The translations under genes were made by a program, and so were the position numbers. The notes under the pieces were generated by a model. The model was not told the DNA's origin. It did not search any database and was given only the letters and a program-made list of their open reading frames with translations. A DNA stretch of 64,000 nt, taken from contig NZ_JAGIPG010000001.1 in NCBI RefSeq assembly GCF_017877055.1, positions 310,001-374,000 on the forward strand. The letters are read 5' to 3'. This document shows, one piece after another, positions 15,771 through 25,264 of this stretch. The stretch comes from Neorhizobium galegae. Its GTDB lineage: Bacteria > Pseudomonadota > Alphaproteobacteria > Rhizobiales > Rhizobiaceae. The stretch's first letter is position 1. Each line of letters starts with the position of its first letter.

Positions 15771-16624
15771 ATGCGTCCGCCAAGAAACGCATTGGACCGC
15801 TGCTCCTGATCGCGCCTGCCGCGATCCTGCTCGGCGTCTTCCTGGTGCTGCCCTATCTCAATATCGTCGTCATGAGCTTCCGCATGCCGGGGCAGGGCAC
15901 GCCCTATGGGCCGGGCTTCACCTTCGGCAATTACGGAAAATTCTTCTCGGACTTCTTTTATGTCCAACAGGTGATCAACACGCTGTGGATCGGTTTCCTG
16001 ACGACCTTCATCTGCCTGGTCCTCGGTTACCCGGTCGCCTGGCAGCTGGCGCGCGGGGCCTCGGCCTTTCGCGCCTTCGGTTATGCGTTGGTGTTGTCGC
16101 CGCTGCTCGTCGGCATCGTCATCCGCAGCTATGGCTGGACGATCCTGCTCGGCAATAACGGCATCATCAACCGCACGCTGACCGGGTGGGGCCTGATCGA
16201 TGGGCCGCTGCCGCTGATGTATAACGCGCTCGGCATCATCATCGCACTGGTGCATGTCTTCCTGCCCTTCATGATCCTGCCGATCATGAGCGCCATCCAG
16301 GGCATAGACCCGTCCCTCGAGTCCGCCGCCCGGTCGCTCGGGGCGTCGAAGGTGACGTCCTTCCGGCGCATCACCCTGCCGCTGTCGCTGCCGGGCATCC
16401 AGGCCGGCTGCATCCTCGTGTTCGTGCTGTCGCTCAGCGCCTATGTAACGCCGTCACTGATCGGCGGCCTGCGCGTGAAAACCATGGCGGTGACGGTGGT
16501 GGATGCGCTGATCGATACGTTCCAGTGGCCGTTCGGTTCGGCGCTGGCGCTGATGCTGTCGGTGACCGGGGCGATCGTCGTCGTTATCTTCGGACGGCTG
16601 ACCGTCATGAAATGGAAAGCCTGA
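15767..16624 (+). CDS. ABC importer permease, PotB type
   Basis: A 285-residue inner-membrane protein with about six membrane helices, the first at residues 10-35. The cytoplasmic EAA loop that docks on the ATPase is seen around LESAARSLGASKVTSFRRI, with the conserved Gly. ATG 15767 overlaps the ATPase stop. It pairs with the downstream permease to form the channel. Substrate specificity is set mainly by the binding protein. Confidence 0.92.
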   Translation: MNASAKKRIGPLLLIAPAAILLGVFLVLPYLNIVVMSFRMPGQGTPYGPGFTFGNYGKFFSDFFYVQQVINTLWIGFLTTFICLVLGYPVAWQLARGASAFRAFGYALVLSPLLVGIVIRSYGWTILLGNNGIINRTLTGWGLIDGPLPLMYNALGIIIALVHVFLPFMILPIMSAIQGIDPSLESAARSLGASKVTSFRRITLPLSLPGIQAGCILVFVLSLSAYVTPSLIGGLRVKTMAVTVVDALIDTFQWPFGSALALMLSVTGAIVVVIFGRLTVMKWKA

Positions 16625-16628
16625 GCCG

Positions 16629-17411
16629 ATGTCTAAACCATTCTTCACCGTCTATTGCCTGATCATCTACGCCTTCCTGCTGGCGCCGATCGCGGTCGTC
16701 GTGATCGCTTCGTTCAATGCAGGCGCCTTCCTCACTTTCCCGCCGCAGGGGCTGTCCTTCCGCTGGTATGTCGTGTTCTTCAACAACGAGGTGTTCATGC
16801 GGGCGATCCGCACCTCGCTGTGGATCGCGGCGCTGACCATGGTGATCTCCGGGATCATCGGTACGATGGCGGCGATGTTCTATGTGACCCATGCCGGCAA
16901 GCTCAAGGAAACCGTGCGGGTCGCCATGCTGGCGCCGCTGCTCTTGCCGGAAGTGCTGACCGCGATCTCGCTGCTGTTCTTCGTCTATTCGGTCGGCCTC
17001 GGCACCCAGAATCTCGTCGGCATGATCGTCGGCCACGTTCTGATCACGCTGCCCTTCGTGTTCATCAACGTCTCGGCATCGATGGAGAGCTACGATCCGG
17101 CCTGGAGCCTGGCGGCGCAGAGCCTCGGGGCAGGGCGGTTCACCCGGTTCCGGCGGATCATGCTGCCGCTGATAAAGCCGGGGGTGATCGGCGGCTGCCT
17201 GTTCGCCTTCATCATCTCCTTCGACATCTTCACGATCTCCTTCATGCTGAAGGGGGTCGGCATGTCGACGCTGCCGATCCAGCTGTTCGACTACCTGCGC
17301 ACCAATTTCACGCCTGAAGCGGCTGCCGTCTCGACCTGCTCGATCGTGCTGACGATGGCGGTGGTGGTCATCTCGGAAAAGGTGCTGGGCCTGCGCATCC
17401 ACCGTTTCTAG
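16629..17411 (+). CDS. ABC importer permease, PotC type
   Basis: A 260-residue membrane protein, the second channel subunit. It has about six helices and an EAA motif around WSLAAQSLGAGRFTRFRRI. It begins 4 bases after the first permease stop and closes the operon. Its TAG stop shares two bases with the stop of the convergent aldolase-like gene, so transcription from the two strands meets here. Confidence 0.92.
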   Translation: MSKPFFTVYCLIIYAFLLAPIAVVVIASFNAGAFLTFPPQGLSFRWYVVFFNNEVFMRAIRTSLWIAALTMVISGIIGTMAAMFYVTHAGKLKETVRVAMLAPLLLPEVLTAISLLFFVYSVGLGTQNLVGMIVGHVLITLPFVFINVSASMESYDPAWSLAAQSLGAGRFTRFRRIMLPLIKPGVIGGCLFAFIISFDIFTISFMLKGVGMSTLPIQLFDYLRTNFTPEAAAVSTCSIVLTMAVVVISEKVLGLRIHRF

Positions 17412-18559
17412 TACAGCTTGCCGCGGGCGGTGACCGGCCAGAGCGCCTCGACACGGCCGTTGCGGACGCAGACATACCAGTCGTAGAGATTGCAGGTCGG
17501 GTCGCAATGGCCCGGCACGAGGCGCAGCCGGTCGTTGAGTTTCAGCGTGTCCCGCGGGTCCTCGATCTTGCCGTGTTCATCCGAGGCGCTGACGAATTTG
17601 AGATCGGGGCGTTCGAAAACGGTCGGCAGGCCGCTGTCGATCGAATGCGCCTTGAGGCCCGCGTCGCAGATGGCGCGACCGGAGGCCGGCTTGCTCATGA
17701 TCGAGGTCAGCACGAGGAGCGCATGCTCGAAACCGCCGACCGTGCCATTGCCTTCCGTCGCGCGGACGCGGGCGTAATCGGCATCCATGAAAATGTAGGA
17801 GCCCGGCTGGATTTCGTTGTAGAGGCCCGAGGCGCCTTCGAGATTGTGGGTGCCGGTTCCGGCCCCTGTGATGATCTTCGGTTCAAGCCCGGCATCGCGC
17901 AACAGGTCCGTTGTTTCGCGGGCCATGCCGACCGCCTTGTCGATGGCGGCCCGGCGCTCGGCCGGATCGTAGATATGCTGGGCACCGCCGTGATAGGCCT
18001 GGATGCCGGCGAAGGCGAGGTTCGGGGCCGTGGCGACCGTCTTTGCCAGTTCGACCGCCGGCACGCCGGGCAGTACGCCGCAGCGGCGGGCGCCGCAATC
18101 GATCTCCACCAGCACGTCGAGCGTCACGCCATGCCGGCCGGCCGCTTCGGAAAGCGTCGAGACGATAGTCGGATCATCGACGCAGACGGTGACATGGGCG
18201 CTCTTTGCGAGCCTTGCCAGCCGGTCGATCTTTCTTGGATCTGCGACCTCGTTGGCGATCAGCACGTCGGTGACGCCGCCGCGCACCAGCGCTTCCGCCT
18301 CGGAGACTTTCTGGCAGCAGATGCCGACCGCGCCACCGTTCGCCATCTGGTACAGCGCGACATCGGCCGACTTGTGGGTCTTGGCATGCGGGCGCAGCCG
18401 CACGCCCATCGCCTCGGCATAAGCTTTCATCCGTTCGACATTCCGCTCGAAGGCGTCGAGATCGATGATCAGCGCCGGCGTCTGGATATCTTCGAAGGTG
18501 TCGCCGATGGCCGCCGGAACGTCAAAGCCGATATCGGGGTCGTCGGGAGAAGAGGTCAT
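17408..18559 (-). CDS. D-threonine aldolase / 3-hydroxy-D-aspartate aldolase family PLP enzyme
   Basis: A 383-residue fold-type III (alanine-racemase-like) enzyme. The pyridoxal-phosphate lysine is in LRPHAKTHKS near the start, after TPALIIDLDAF. The C-terminal domain carries the metal-site motif GHCDPTCNLYDWYV typical of the DSD1/D-threonine-aldolase group. Members split D-threonine or 3-hydroxy-D-aspartate to glycine plus an aldehyde or glyoxylate, or dehydrate D-serine. The start is uncertain: ATG 18559 gives the standard N-terminus, but ATG 18604 also has a purine-rich leader. It is convergent with the importer operon and may be unrelated to it or process an imported D-hydroxy amino acid. 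Confidence 0.83.
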   Translation of the reverse strand: MTSSPDDPDIGFDVPAAIGDTFEDIQTPALIIDLDAFERNVERMKAYAEAMGVRLRPHAKTHKSADVALYQMANGGAVGICCQKVSEAEALVRGGVTDVLIANEVADPRKIDRLARLAKSAHVTVCVDDPTIVSTLSEAAGRHGVTLDVLVEIDCGARRCGVLPGVPAVELAKTVATAPNLAFAGIQAYHGGAQHIYDPAERRAAIDKAVGMARETTDLLRDAGLEPKIITGAGTGTHNLEGASGLYNEIQPGSYIFMDADYARVRATEGNGTVGGFEHALLVLTSIMSKPASGRAICDAGLKAHSIDSGLPTVFERPDLKFVSASDEHGKIEDPRDTLKLNDRLRLVPGHCDPTCNLYDWYVCVRNGRVEALWPVTARGKLY

Positions 18560-18696
18560 GAAAGCCGGGTCCGGTATGAGATGGGGTAACGATAGGTTCC
18601 TCATCTCTCCCAGGCAATCGCCGGCCTGCAATTTCGTTCAAGATCAACGATCCGGTCTTCGGTAGCTGTGGGCAAACATCTCGAAAGGATCGACCC

Positions 18697-19308
18697 ATGA
18701 GCCTGGAATTTCTCATCACCTCCTTCATCGTCGTCGCCTCGCCGGGTACCGGCGTGCTGATCACGCTCGCCGCCGGCCTGTCGGGCGGAGCGCGGGCGAG
18801 CCTCGTTGCCGCTTTCGGCTGCACGCTCGGTACCCTGCCGCATATGATCGCGGCGGTCTCCGGCCTCGCGGCGCTGCTGCATGCCAGCGCATTTGCGTTC
18901 GAGTTCATCAGATATCTCGGTGTCGCCTATCTCCTGTTCATGGCGTGGCAGGTGCTGAAGGAAAAGGGGGCGCTTGCGGTGGAAGCGGACCGGACGCCGA
19001 AATCCGCCTGGCAGGTGATCGTGTCGGCCATCCTCGCCAATCTGCTCAACCCGAAACTGTCGATTTTCTTTTTCGCCTTCCTGCCGCAGTTCGTTGGCCC
19101 GGACGAGACCGCGCCCCTTCTGCGTATGACCGAGCTCAGCCTCGCGTTCATGCTGATGACTTTTGGCATTTTCGTCGTCTACGGGCTGTTCGCCGCCTCC
19201 GTGAGAAATCACGTGATCTCGCGGCCGAGTATCCTTGCCTGGATGCGGCGCGTCTTCGCCGGCGCCTTTGTGGTGCTCGGTGCAAGGCTTGCGTTTTCGG
19301 CGCGATAG
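18697..19308 (+). CDS. LysE/RhtB family amino-acid exporter
   Basis: A 203-residue inner-membrane protein with about six predicted helices. The N-terminal helix with ASPGTGVLITLAAGLSGG is the LysE/RhtB signature, and NPKLSIFFFAFLPQF is the second conserved block. Members export amino acids or homoserine lactone-like compounds. ATG 18697 has AAAGGA 8 bases upstream. It is divergent from the D-threonine-aldolase-like gene, so a linked role in handling hydroxy amino acids is possible but not shown. Confidence 0.9.
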   Translation: MSLEFLITSFIVVASPGTGVLITLAAGLSGGARASLVAAFGCTLGTLPHMIAAVSGLAALLHASAFAFEFIRYLGVAYLLFMAWQVLKEKGALAVEADRTPKSAWQVIVSAILANLLNPKLSIFFFAFLPQFVGPDETAPLLRMTELSLAFMLMTFGIFVVYGLFAASVRNHVISRPSILAWMRRVFAGAFVVLGARLAFSAR

Positions 19309-19398
19309 TTATTACCTGCCGCGTAATTGAGACGATGCATGCCCTCCCGCATGATCCCCCTGCCTGCAACGAGCCGGGCGATCTCAAGGAGAAAAGAC

Positions 19399-19764
19399 AT
19401 GACCGATGCGAACAGCAATGCCGAACGTTATCTCGCAATCTGGAACGAGACCGACGCCATCCGCCGCAAGGCGATGATCGCGGAGACGTGGGCGGAGGAT
19501 GGGCTTTACGTCGATCCGTTGATGCGCGGCGAAGGCCATGAGCGGATTGGATCGCTGGTCGAGGGCGTCCAGGCGCGGTTTCCGGGGTTCCGCTTCACGC
19601 TGATCGGCGCGGCCGACGGTTATGACGACAATCTGCGCTTTTCCTGGGGGCTTGGCCCGGAAGGTGGCGAGGCGCTGATCAAGGGCACGGATTTCGCCAT
19701 CCTGGAAAACGGCCGGCTGAAGTCGGTCTACGGGTTCCTCGATCAGGTCCCGGCTGCCGCATGA
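19399..19764 (+). CDS. SnoaL-like / NTF2-fold small protein
   Basis: A 121-residue single-domain protein of the NTF2-like superfamily (SnoaL-like polyketide-cyclase fold). Conserved features are RYLAIWNETDAIRRKAMI, then WAEDGLYVDPLMRGEGHE, and FRFTLIGAADGYDDNLRFSW. The ATG at 19399 follows AAGGAG at proper spacing. Its stop overlaps the start of the next regulator gene by four bases, so the two are coupled. Function is not known: such proteins can be enzymes or ligand-binding proteins. Confidence 0.82.
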   Translation: MTDANSNAERYLAIWNETDAIRRKAMIAETWAEDGLYVDPLMRGEGHERIGSLVEGVQARFPGFRFTLIGAADGYDDNLRFSWGLGPEGGEALIKGTDFAILENGRLKSVYGFLDQVPAAA

Positions 19765-20588
19765 CGGCCCTTGCACCCGCCCGTCCTCTCGGTGACTTCC
19801 TGCGCGAATGGCGCCGCCGCCGGCGCATGAGCCAGCTCGACCTGGCGCTGGAGGCCGATATCTCGCAGCGGCATTTGAGCTTCATCGAAAGCGGGCGGGC
19901 GGCCCCGAGCCGGGACATGCTCCTGCATCTGGCGGAGCGGCTTGAAGTGCCGCTCCGCGAGCGCAATCCGATGCTGCTCGCCGCCGGTTTTGCGCCGGTC
20001 TTTGCCGAACGCAAGCTCGACGATCCGGCACTTCAGCCGGCGCGGCGGGCAATCGATATGGTGCTGAAGGGCCACGAGCCGTTTCCGGCACTCGCGATCG
20101 ACCGGCACTGGACGCTGGTCGCCGCCAATGCCGCGGTGGCGCCGCTGCTTGCAGGCGTTGCGGACCGGTCGCTGATCGAGGGGCCGGTGAACGTCCTGCG
20201 TCTCAGCCTGCATCCGCGGGGCCTTGCGTCTCACATCGCCAATCTTGTCGAATGGCGCAACCACCTGCTCGAACGGCTGCACCAGCAGATTGCTGCGACG
20301 GGCGACCGTATTCTTCAGACACTGCTGGAAGAGCTGTCCGGCTATCCGAAGCCGGAAGGGGCGTCGAAATCAGTGCCGAGACACGACTATGCGGGTATTG
20401 CAGTGCCGATGGAATTGCGGACGGAGGCCGGGCTTTTGTCCTTCATCTCGACCACGACGGTCTTCGGAACCCCGGTGGATGTGACGCTGTCGGAACTGGC
20501 GGTCGAATCCTTCTTTCCCGCCAATGACGAAACGGCCCGGCTCCTGCGCCAGATGGCAGAGGCCGGGCCGTCGAAGAGCGACATTTAA
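19761..20588 (+). CDS. XRE-family regulator with MmyB-like C-terminal domain
   Basis: A 275-residue regulator. Residues about 8-65 form an XRE helix-turn-helix (MSQLDLALEADISQRHLSFI, then ESGRAAPSRDMLLHLAERL). The C-terminal ~170 residues are the MmyB-type PAS-like ligand domain (DRHWTLVAANAAVAPLLAGV). ATG 19761 overlaps the SnoaL-like stop, so it probably controls its own small operon. Related regulators act on nearby short-chain dehydrogenase or SnoaL genes; the ligand is unknown. Confidence 0.88.
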   Translation: MTALAPARPLGDFLREWRRRRRMSQLDLALEADISQRHLSFIESGRAAPSRDMLLHLAERLEVPLRERNPMLLAAGFAPVFAERKLDDPALQPARRAIDMVLKGHEPFPALAIDRHWTLVAANAAVAPLLAGVADRSLIEGPVNVLRLSLHPRGLASHIANLVEWRNHLLERLHQQIAATGDRILQTLLEELSGYPKPEGASKSVPRHDYAGIAVPMELRTEAGLLSFISTTTVFGTPVDVTLSELAVESFFPANDETARLLRQMAEAGPSKSDI

Positions 20589-20620
20589 GCGCCTCAAAGA
20601 GAGACGTTTTGGTCAGCGAA

Positions 20621-22579
20621 TCAGAATTCCGTCCACTGAGATTCGGCGGTTGCGGCAGCCGCGCCGCCGCCGAAGGACTTGCTGACGCGCTGTGCAAGGC
20701 GGCGAGCCGGGGATTCCTGCGGAGCCGCATTTCGGCCGACCGGGGCCGGAGCGGAGCCGTAGGCCGGGCGCTGCCGCATTCCGGAACGCTGGCCGCCTTC
20801 CGAAAGCTTGAAGCGGGTGAGGAGATCACGCAGCTTGGTGCTTTCCGAGGCGAGGTTGGCGCCGGCAGCGTTGGTTTCCTCGACCATCGCGGCGTTCTGC
20901 TGGGTCACCTGGTCCATCTGGTTGACGGCCGTATTGACTTCGGCGAGGCCGACCGACTGTTCGCGGGCGGCGATGGCGATGGCATTGATATGCTCGTTGA
21001 TGGTGACGACGTGGGATTCGATCGTCTTCAGCGCGTCGCCGGTCTCGCGCACCAGCTTGACGCCGTTCTGGACCTCGGCACCCGACTTGCGGATGAGATC
21101 CTTGATCTCCTTGGCGGCATTGGCCGAACGCTGGGCGAGTTCGCGGACTTCCTGGGCGACGACCGCGAAACCCTTGCCGGCGTCACCGGCACGGGCTGCT
21201 TCGACGCCGGCATTCAGCGCCAGGAGGTTGGTCTGGAAGGCGATCTCGTCGATCACGCCGATGATGTTGGAGATCTGGTTGGACGATTGTTCGATGCGCT
21301 GCATCGCATCGACAGCGTTGGCGACGACCGCGCCCGACTGGGTGGCGCTGGAATTTGCCTGCAGGGCGATCATCTTTGCTTCGTCCGCACGCTTGGAAGA
21401 GTTCGAGACGTTAGCGGTGATTTCGTCGAGGGCGGCGGCGGTCTCTTCGAGCGAGGCTGCCTGCTGTTCGGTCCGCTTGGAAAGGTCGTCGGCGCTCTGG
21501 CTGACTTCACGCGAACCGCTGTCGATCGACTGGGCGGAGCCGGCGACTTCCGAGAGTGCTGCGCCGAGGCCGGACACGGCGGAGTTCAGGTCTTCGCGCA
21601 GGGCTTCGAAATCCGGAGCGAAGGGCTCGTTGAGCTGGAAGGCGAGATCGCCGGAGGCAAGGCGGCGCAGGCCGGCTGCGAGGCCGGAGGTCGCTTGCTG
21701 GAGGCGGTCCCGAGCGGAGGCTTCCGCCTCTTCCTGCAGGCGGATGCGGTCGGCTTCGGCTTGGGCGCGGGCTTCCTCCGCCTGATCCTGAAGCTGCCTG
21801 TTGGAGATCGCGGCCTGGCGGAAGACTTCCACGGCACCGGCCATCGCGCCGACTTCGTCCCGGCGTCCTGCAAAGGGGATTTCGGTAGCGGTGTCGCCGG
21901 CGGCAAGGCCGCTCATCGACGCCGTGATGCGCTGGATGGGGCGGGCGATACCGGACATCACGTAGACGGCGGCACCAACGATCAGCAGGAAGACAATGCC
22001 GAGGATGATTTCCATCGTGGTGAGCGCGGTGGAATAGGTCGTTTCCGCCTTGGCGGTTTCGAGGGCCGCCTCGTCCGTGTTCAACTTGACCAGCCTGGTT
22101 ACGGCTTCCATGACCGGCAGGATGGTGACGCGCATCTTTTCCATCTCAACGCGGGCGCGCGCGTCGGAGGCCTTGCGGGAGAAGTCCAGCATCTTCTGCC
22201 CGTTGAGGACGTATTTGTCGATGCCCGTCTGGATCTGGTCGATGATCTGCTTTTCCTGATCGCTGGAGATCAGCGGCATGTAGGTCTGGAGAGCAGCCTT
22301 GAGAGCACCGGACTGCTGGGCGATCAGCTTTTCCGCAGTCTCCATCCCGAAGTCCGAGGTCGTCGTCAGATGGCCCATATAAGCGACCGTCATTCCGAGA
22401 AGGGCCGTCTCGATATTCTTCGAGGCCTGGACGCTCGGCATCGAGTTTTGCGAAATCGTCGTGAGATTTCCGGCGACATTGGAGAGCGAGGAAATGGCCG
22501 CCCAGGCGAGAACGGCGACGAGCGCCGCAATCGCGCCGAAGACGGCGATGAGCGAGCTGCGAATGGAGAGTCGGGACAT
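20621..22579 (-). CDS. Methyl-accepting chemotaxis protein, transmembrane
   Basis: A 652-residue chemoreceptor. A membrane helix at about residues 7-30 and a second near 185-210 flank a periplasmic four-helix-bundle sensor of about 160 residues. A HAMP linker follows ([19 protein letters not shown]), with a second HAMP-like segment around [14 protein letters not shown]. The signalling hairpin tip is conserved ([20 protein letters not shown]). The protein ends in ESQWTEF, similar to the C-terminal pentapeptide that binds CheR/CheB. It sits alone, with no che genes nearby. The ligand is not predictable. Confidence 0.93.
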   Translation of the reverse strand: MSRLSIRSSLIAVFGAIAALVAVLAWAAISSLSNVAGNLTTISQNSMPSVQASKNIETALLGMTVAYMGHLTTTSDFGMETAEKLIAQQSGALKAALQTYMPLISSDQEKQIIDQIQTGIDKYVLNGQKMLDFSRKASDARARVEMEKMRVTILPVMEAVTRLVKLNTDEAALETAKAETTYSTALTTMEIILGIVFLLIVGAAVYVMSGIARPIQRITASMSGLAAGDTATEIPFAGRRDEVGAMAGAVEVFRQAAISNRQLQDQAEEARAQAEADRIRLQEEAEASARDRLQQATSGLAAGLRRLASGDLAFQLNEPFAPDFEALREDLNSAVSGLGAALSEVAGSAQSIDSGSREVSQSADDLSKRTEQQAASLEETAAALDEITANVSNSSKRADEAKMIALQANSSATQSGAVVANAVDAMQRIEQSSNQISNIIGVIDEIAFQTNLLALNAGVEAARAGDAGKGFAVVAQEVRELAQRSANAAKEIKDLIRKSGAEVQNGVKLVRETGDALKTIESHVVTINEHINAIAIAAREQSVGLAEVNTAVNQMDQVTQQNAAMVEETNAAGANLASESTKLRDLLTRFKLSEGGQRSGMRQRPAYGSAPAPVGRNAAPQESPARRLAQRVSKSFGGGAAAATAESQWTEF

Positions 22580-22976
22580 GAGGTTCGGCTCCGGAAATGG
22601 TGAGGCCTCGAATGAGGCGACGCGTTTTCACGCGCGGATCTGATATCTGGCAGTGTGGGAAGAGAACCGGTCTCATACCGGCTCTTGCGCTACACCGGAT
22701 GGCGGTCGCGCGGTACCCGGAGATTAAGGTCAAACTCTTTAACGACAGATTGAATTTTGATAGTATAGAATGACTTTTGATGATTTTTTGAGGCAGAAAA
22801 TCCGAAATTACCCTTCTGCTATCCATTTATTTTATAATGATAATATTGGAATCGGGCGGGCGTAGTAACAGGATACCTGTCAATCCTGGATTGCTTGATT
22901 TTCCGTTCAAACGAGATGCGAAATCTAGCCTAGGTGACAGGCGGTTCCGATGCGGATCCGATGCCTGTAGCACGTG
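22580..22976. other. 397-base gap, AT-richer than its surroundings, no gene seen
   Basis: No reading frame here looks like a real protein. The part next to the chemoreceptor (22700-22860) is AT-rich and probably contains its promoter, though I cannot assign hexamers firmly. Near the end of the TetR gene is an interrupted hairpin: ACAGGC at 22937 pairs with GCCTGT at 22963, and GGTTCC at 22943 with GGATCC at 22954. It lacks a T-run, so it is only a weak terminator candidate. Confidence 0.5.
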
Positions 22977-23570
22977 TTATCTGCGGGTCCGCAGGCCGTC
23001 CATCAGCAGACCGATCAGGCGGTGCGACCGCTCACGCCATTCGGGCGATTCCGGCATGGAATAGATGCTCGACAACGCGTGCAGGAGATCGGTCGTTTCG
23101 ATGTCGCGGCGGATACATCCTTCATCGGCTGCAGTCTTCAAAAGACTTTCCAGCGCGCCGCGGATGAGGCCCGAGCCCTCGGAAAAAAGAGAGGAGTTGG
23201 AGGTCATGAGGATGCGCAGGCTGTTGGCCATGCCGCGCTTGGTGGCGATGTAGCCCACGAAGCGCCGCATCCATTCCTCGAGCGCCATGTCCGGCGAATG
23301 TTGCCTTGCAAGTTCCGTGGCGGCGCTCGCCAGGCCTTCGAGCTCGCGGCGATAGACCACCTCGACAAGATGCTCGCGGCTTGGAAAATGGCGGTAAAGC
23401 GTGCCGATGCCGACGCCGGCCTGCCGTGCTATATCTTCCAGCGAAGTCTCGACGCCCTTTTCCGCAAAGGCTGCGGCCGCCACCTCGACCAGCTTTTCGT
23501 GGTTGCGGCGTGCATCGGCGCGAAGCCTGGTCGATGCGGGTGATGTCGTCTTCGGCTCGGCCGAGGCCAA
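22977..23570 (-). CDS. TetR family transcriptional regulator
   Basis: A 197-residue repressor. The N-terminal helix-turn-helix is clear (GVETSLEDIARQAGVGIGTL, then YRHFPSREHLVEVVY). The C-terminal domain matches the TetR group common in Rhizobiales (EWMRRFVGYIATKRGMA). The start appears to be TTG 23570, with GGAG 7 bases upstream; no ATG fits. It is divergent from the molybdenum aldehyde oxidase operon, and a 22-bp near-perfect palindrome lies between them, so it very likely represses that operon and itself. Confidence 0.88.
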   Translation of the reverse strand: MASAEPKTTSPASTRLRADARRNHEKLVEVAAAAFAEKGVETSLEDIARQAGVGIGTLYRHFPSREHLVEVVYRRELEGLASAATELARQHSPDMALEEWMRRFVGYIATKRGMANSLRILMTSNSSLFSEGSGLIRGALESLLKTAADEGCIRRDIETTDLLHALSSIYSMPESPEWRERSHRLIGLLMDGLRTRR

Positions 23571-23622
23571 AATATTGCTCCAGGCAAATGAGGGCTTGAC
23601 GAAAATCCGTGAGCCACTAGTT

Positions 23623-23644
23623 TAAACGGAGGCGCCTCCGGTTA
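23623..23644. promoter_or_regulatory. Palindromic TetR operator candidate
   Basis: CGGAGGCGCCTCCG at 23627-23640 is a perfect 14-bp palindrome. Outside it, TAA (23623-23625) pairs with TTA (23642-23644) across one mismatch, giving a 22-bp site. It lies 53 bases upstream of the TetR gene, in the divergent gap. Size and symmetry suit a TetR dimer. Confidence 0.7.
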
Positions 23645-23807
23645 TCCGGATTGCCTTCCACTTCTTAGTCCAGAGGAGGACGGATGTCATGCCGAAATGT
23701 GCCGGTGTTTGTCTCGCCGGACATCATCTAGGGCATCACAGCCAATTGGCCAGTCCGTTCCAGACTTTAAAGTTCTCATTCTCGTGACAATGGCAGGAGC
23801 TCGATCC

Positions 23808-24281
23808 ATGACACGAACCATCCATCTTTCGCTCGATATCAACGGGAGGCGGCACGAACTCGATGTCGAGCCACGCGTCACCCTGCTCGATGCGCTGCGC
23901 GAACATCTGGCGCTGACCGGCACCAAGAAGGGCTGCGACCAGGGCCAGTGCGGTGCCTGCACCTGTCATGTGGACGGCAGCCGTGTGCTTTCCTGTCTGA
24001 CGCTTGCGGCCCAGGTCGAAGGCCGGCAGATCACCACGATCGAGGGGATCGCCGCCGAGAACGGCGAGCTGCACCCCGTCCAGGCTGCTTTCGTGGAGCA
24101 TGACGCATTCCAATGCGGCTATTGCACGCCCGGCCAGATCATGTCCGCAGTTGCCTGCATCCGCGAGGGTCATGCGGGATCCGACGAGGAAATCCGCGAA
24201 TACATGTCCGGCAATCTCTGTCGGTGCGGGGCCTATAACAACATCGTCGCGGCGGTGCGCGAAGCAGCGGAGATGGCGTGA
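23808..24281 (+). CDS. Aldehyde oxidoreductase [2Fe-2S] subunit, PaoA/XdhA-like small subunit
   Basis: A 157-residue iron-sulfur subunit. The plant-type ferredoxin cluster is bound by Cys43, Cys48, Cys51 and Cys63 (KGCDQGQCGACTCHVDG), and the second [2Fe-2S] by cysteines in FQCGYCTPGQ and GNLCRCGAY. ATG 23808 has GGAG 9 bases upstream. Unlike E. coli PaoA it has no twin-arginine signal, which points to a cytoplasmic complex. It passes electrons from the molybdenum centre to FAD. The stop overlaps the start of the FAD subunit by one base. Confidence 0.92.
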   Translation: MTRTIHLSLDINGRRHELDVEPRVTLLDALREHLALTGTKKGCDQGQCGACTCHVDGSRVLSCLTLAAQVEGRQITTIEGIAAENGELHPVQAAFVEHDAFQCGYCTPGQIMSAVACIREGHAGSDEEIREYMSGNLCRCGAYNNIVAAVREAAEMA

Positions 24282-25264
24282 TGAGAGATTTTTCCTATTA
24301 CCGAGCCTCGTCTGCCGATGAGGCTCGCCACGCGGCGCTGCAGTCCGGCGCCATGCTGCTCGCCGGCGGTACGACGCTTCTCGATCTTGCAAAATGCGGC
24401 GTGATGGAGCCGGAAACCGTTGTTGACATCACCCATCTCCCCGGGCTCGGACGGATCACCGTCGATGCCGGCGGCGCAACGATCGGCGCGCTTGCCAAGA
24501 TGGGCGAGGTCGCCGATCACGCCGGCATCCGTGCAGCTTTCCCGGCAGTTTCGGAATCCCTGTCACTGGCGGCCTCCGCCCAGCTGCGCAACATGGCGAC
24601 GATCGGCGGTAACCTGTTGCAGCGGACGCGCTGTTCGTATTTCCGCGAGCCGGATGTGTTTCCGGCCTGCCACAAGCGCAATCCCGGCTCCGGCTGTTCG
24701 GCGCTTGGCGGGGTCACCCGCAACCATGCCGTCCTCGGCACGAGCGATACCTGCATTGCGAGCTATCCCGGTGACCTCGCCGTTGCCCTCGTGGCTTTCG
24801 ACGCCGTTGTCGAACTCGGAGGTCGGACGATCTCGGTCGACGATTTTTTCCTGACGCCGGGCAATACGCCGGAGCGCGAAACCGTGCTGGAACGAGGCGA
24901 GATGATCACCGCGATCACCGTGCCGGCCTCGGCCGCAGCGAAAAACTCGACCTATCTGAAAGTCCGCGACCGGCAGTCCTATGAATTTGCCGCAGCGAGT
25001 GCCGCCGTCGGGCTGGAATTCGAGGCGGACGGCAGGACGGTACGCGATATCCGCGTCGCTCTCGGCGGCGTCGCCACAAAGCCGTGGCGGGCTCGTAACG
25101 TCGAACAGGCGCTGACCGGCAAAGTGCTCAGCCCTGAAACCGTCGAGGTAGCGAGCCGGCTCGCCATGGAAGGTGCCGTTTCGCATGGCGCCAATCACTA
25201 CAAGATCGAACTTGCGCCGCGCGTCGTCGCCCGCGCCATCCTGAAAGTTGGAGGTCTCGTATGA
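24281..25264 (+). CDS. Aldehyde oxidoreductase FAD subunit, PaoB-like
   Basis: A 327-residue FAD-binding subunit of the xanthine-dehydrogenase family. FAD motifs are AGGTTLLDL near the start and ATIGGNLLQRTRC. A cysteine-bearing insertion (TRCSYFREPD, CHKRNPGSGCSALGG, then SDTCIASYPGDLA) matches the loop that carries an extra [4Fe-4S] cluster in PaoB and 4-hydroxybenzoyl-CoA reductase. A GTG directly before the ATG is an alternative start. The order small-FAD-molybdenum subunit is that of paoABC. FAD is the site of electron exit, to oxygen or another acceptor. Confidence 0.9.
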   Translation: MRDFSYYRASSADEARHAALQSGAMLLAGGTTLLDLAKCGVMEPETVVDITHLPGLGRITVDAGGATIGALAKMGEVADHAGIRAAFPAVSESLSLAASAQLRNMATIGGNLLQRTRCSYFREPDVFPACHKRNPGSGCSALGGVTRNHAVLGTSDTCIASYPGDLAVALVAFDAVVELGGRTISVDDFFLTPGNTPERETVLERGEMITAITVPASAAAKNSTYLKVRDRQSYEFAAASAAVGLEFEADGRTVRDIRVALGGVATKPWRARNVEQALTGKVLSPETVEVASRLAMEGAVSHGANHYKIELAPRVVARAILKVGGLV

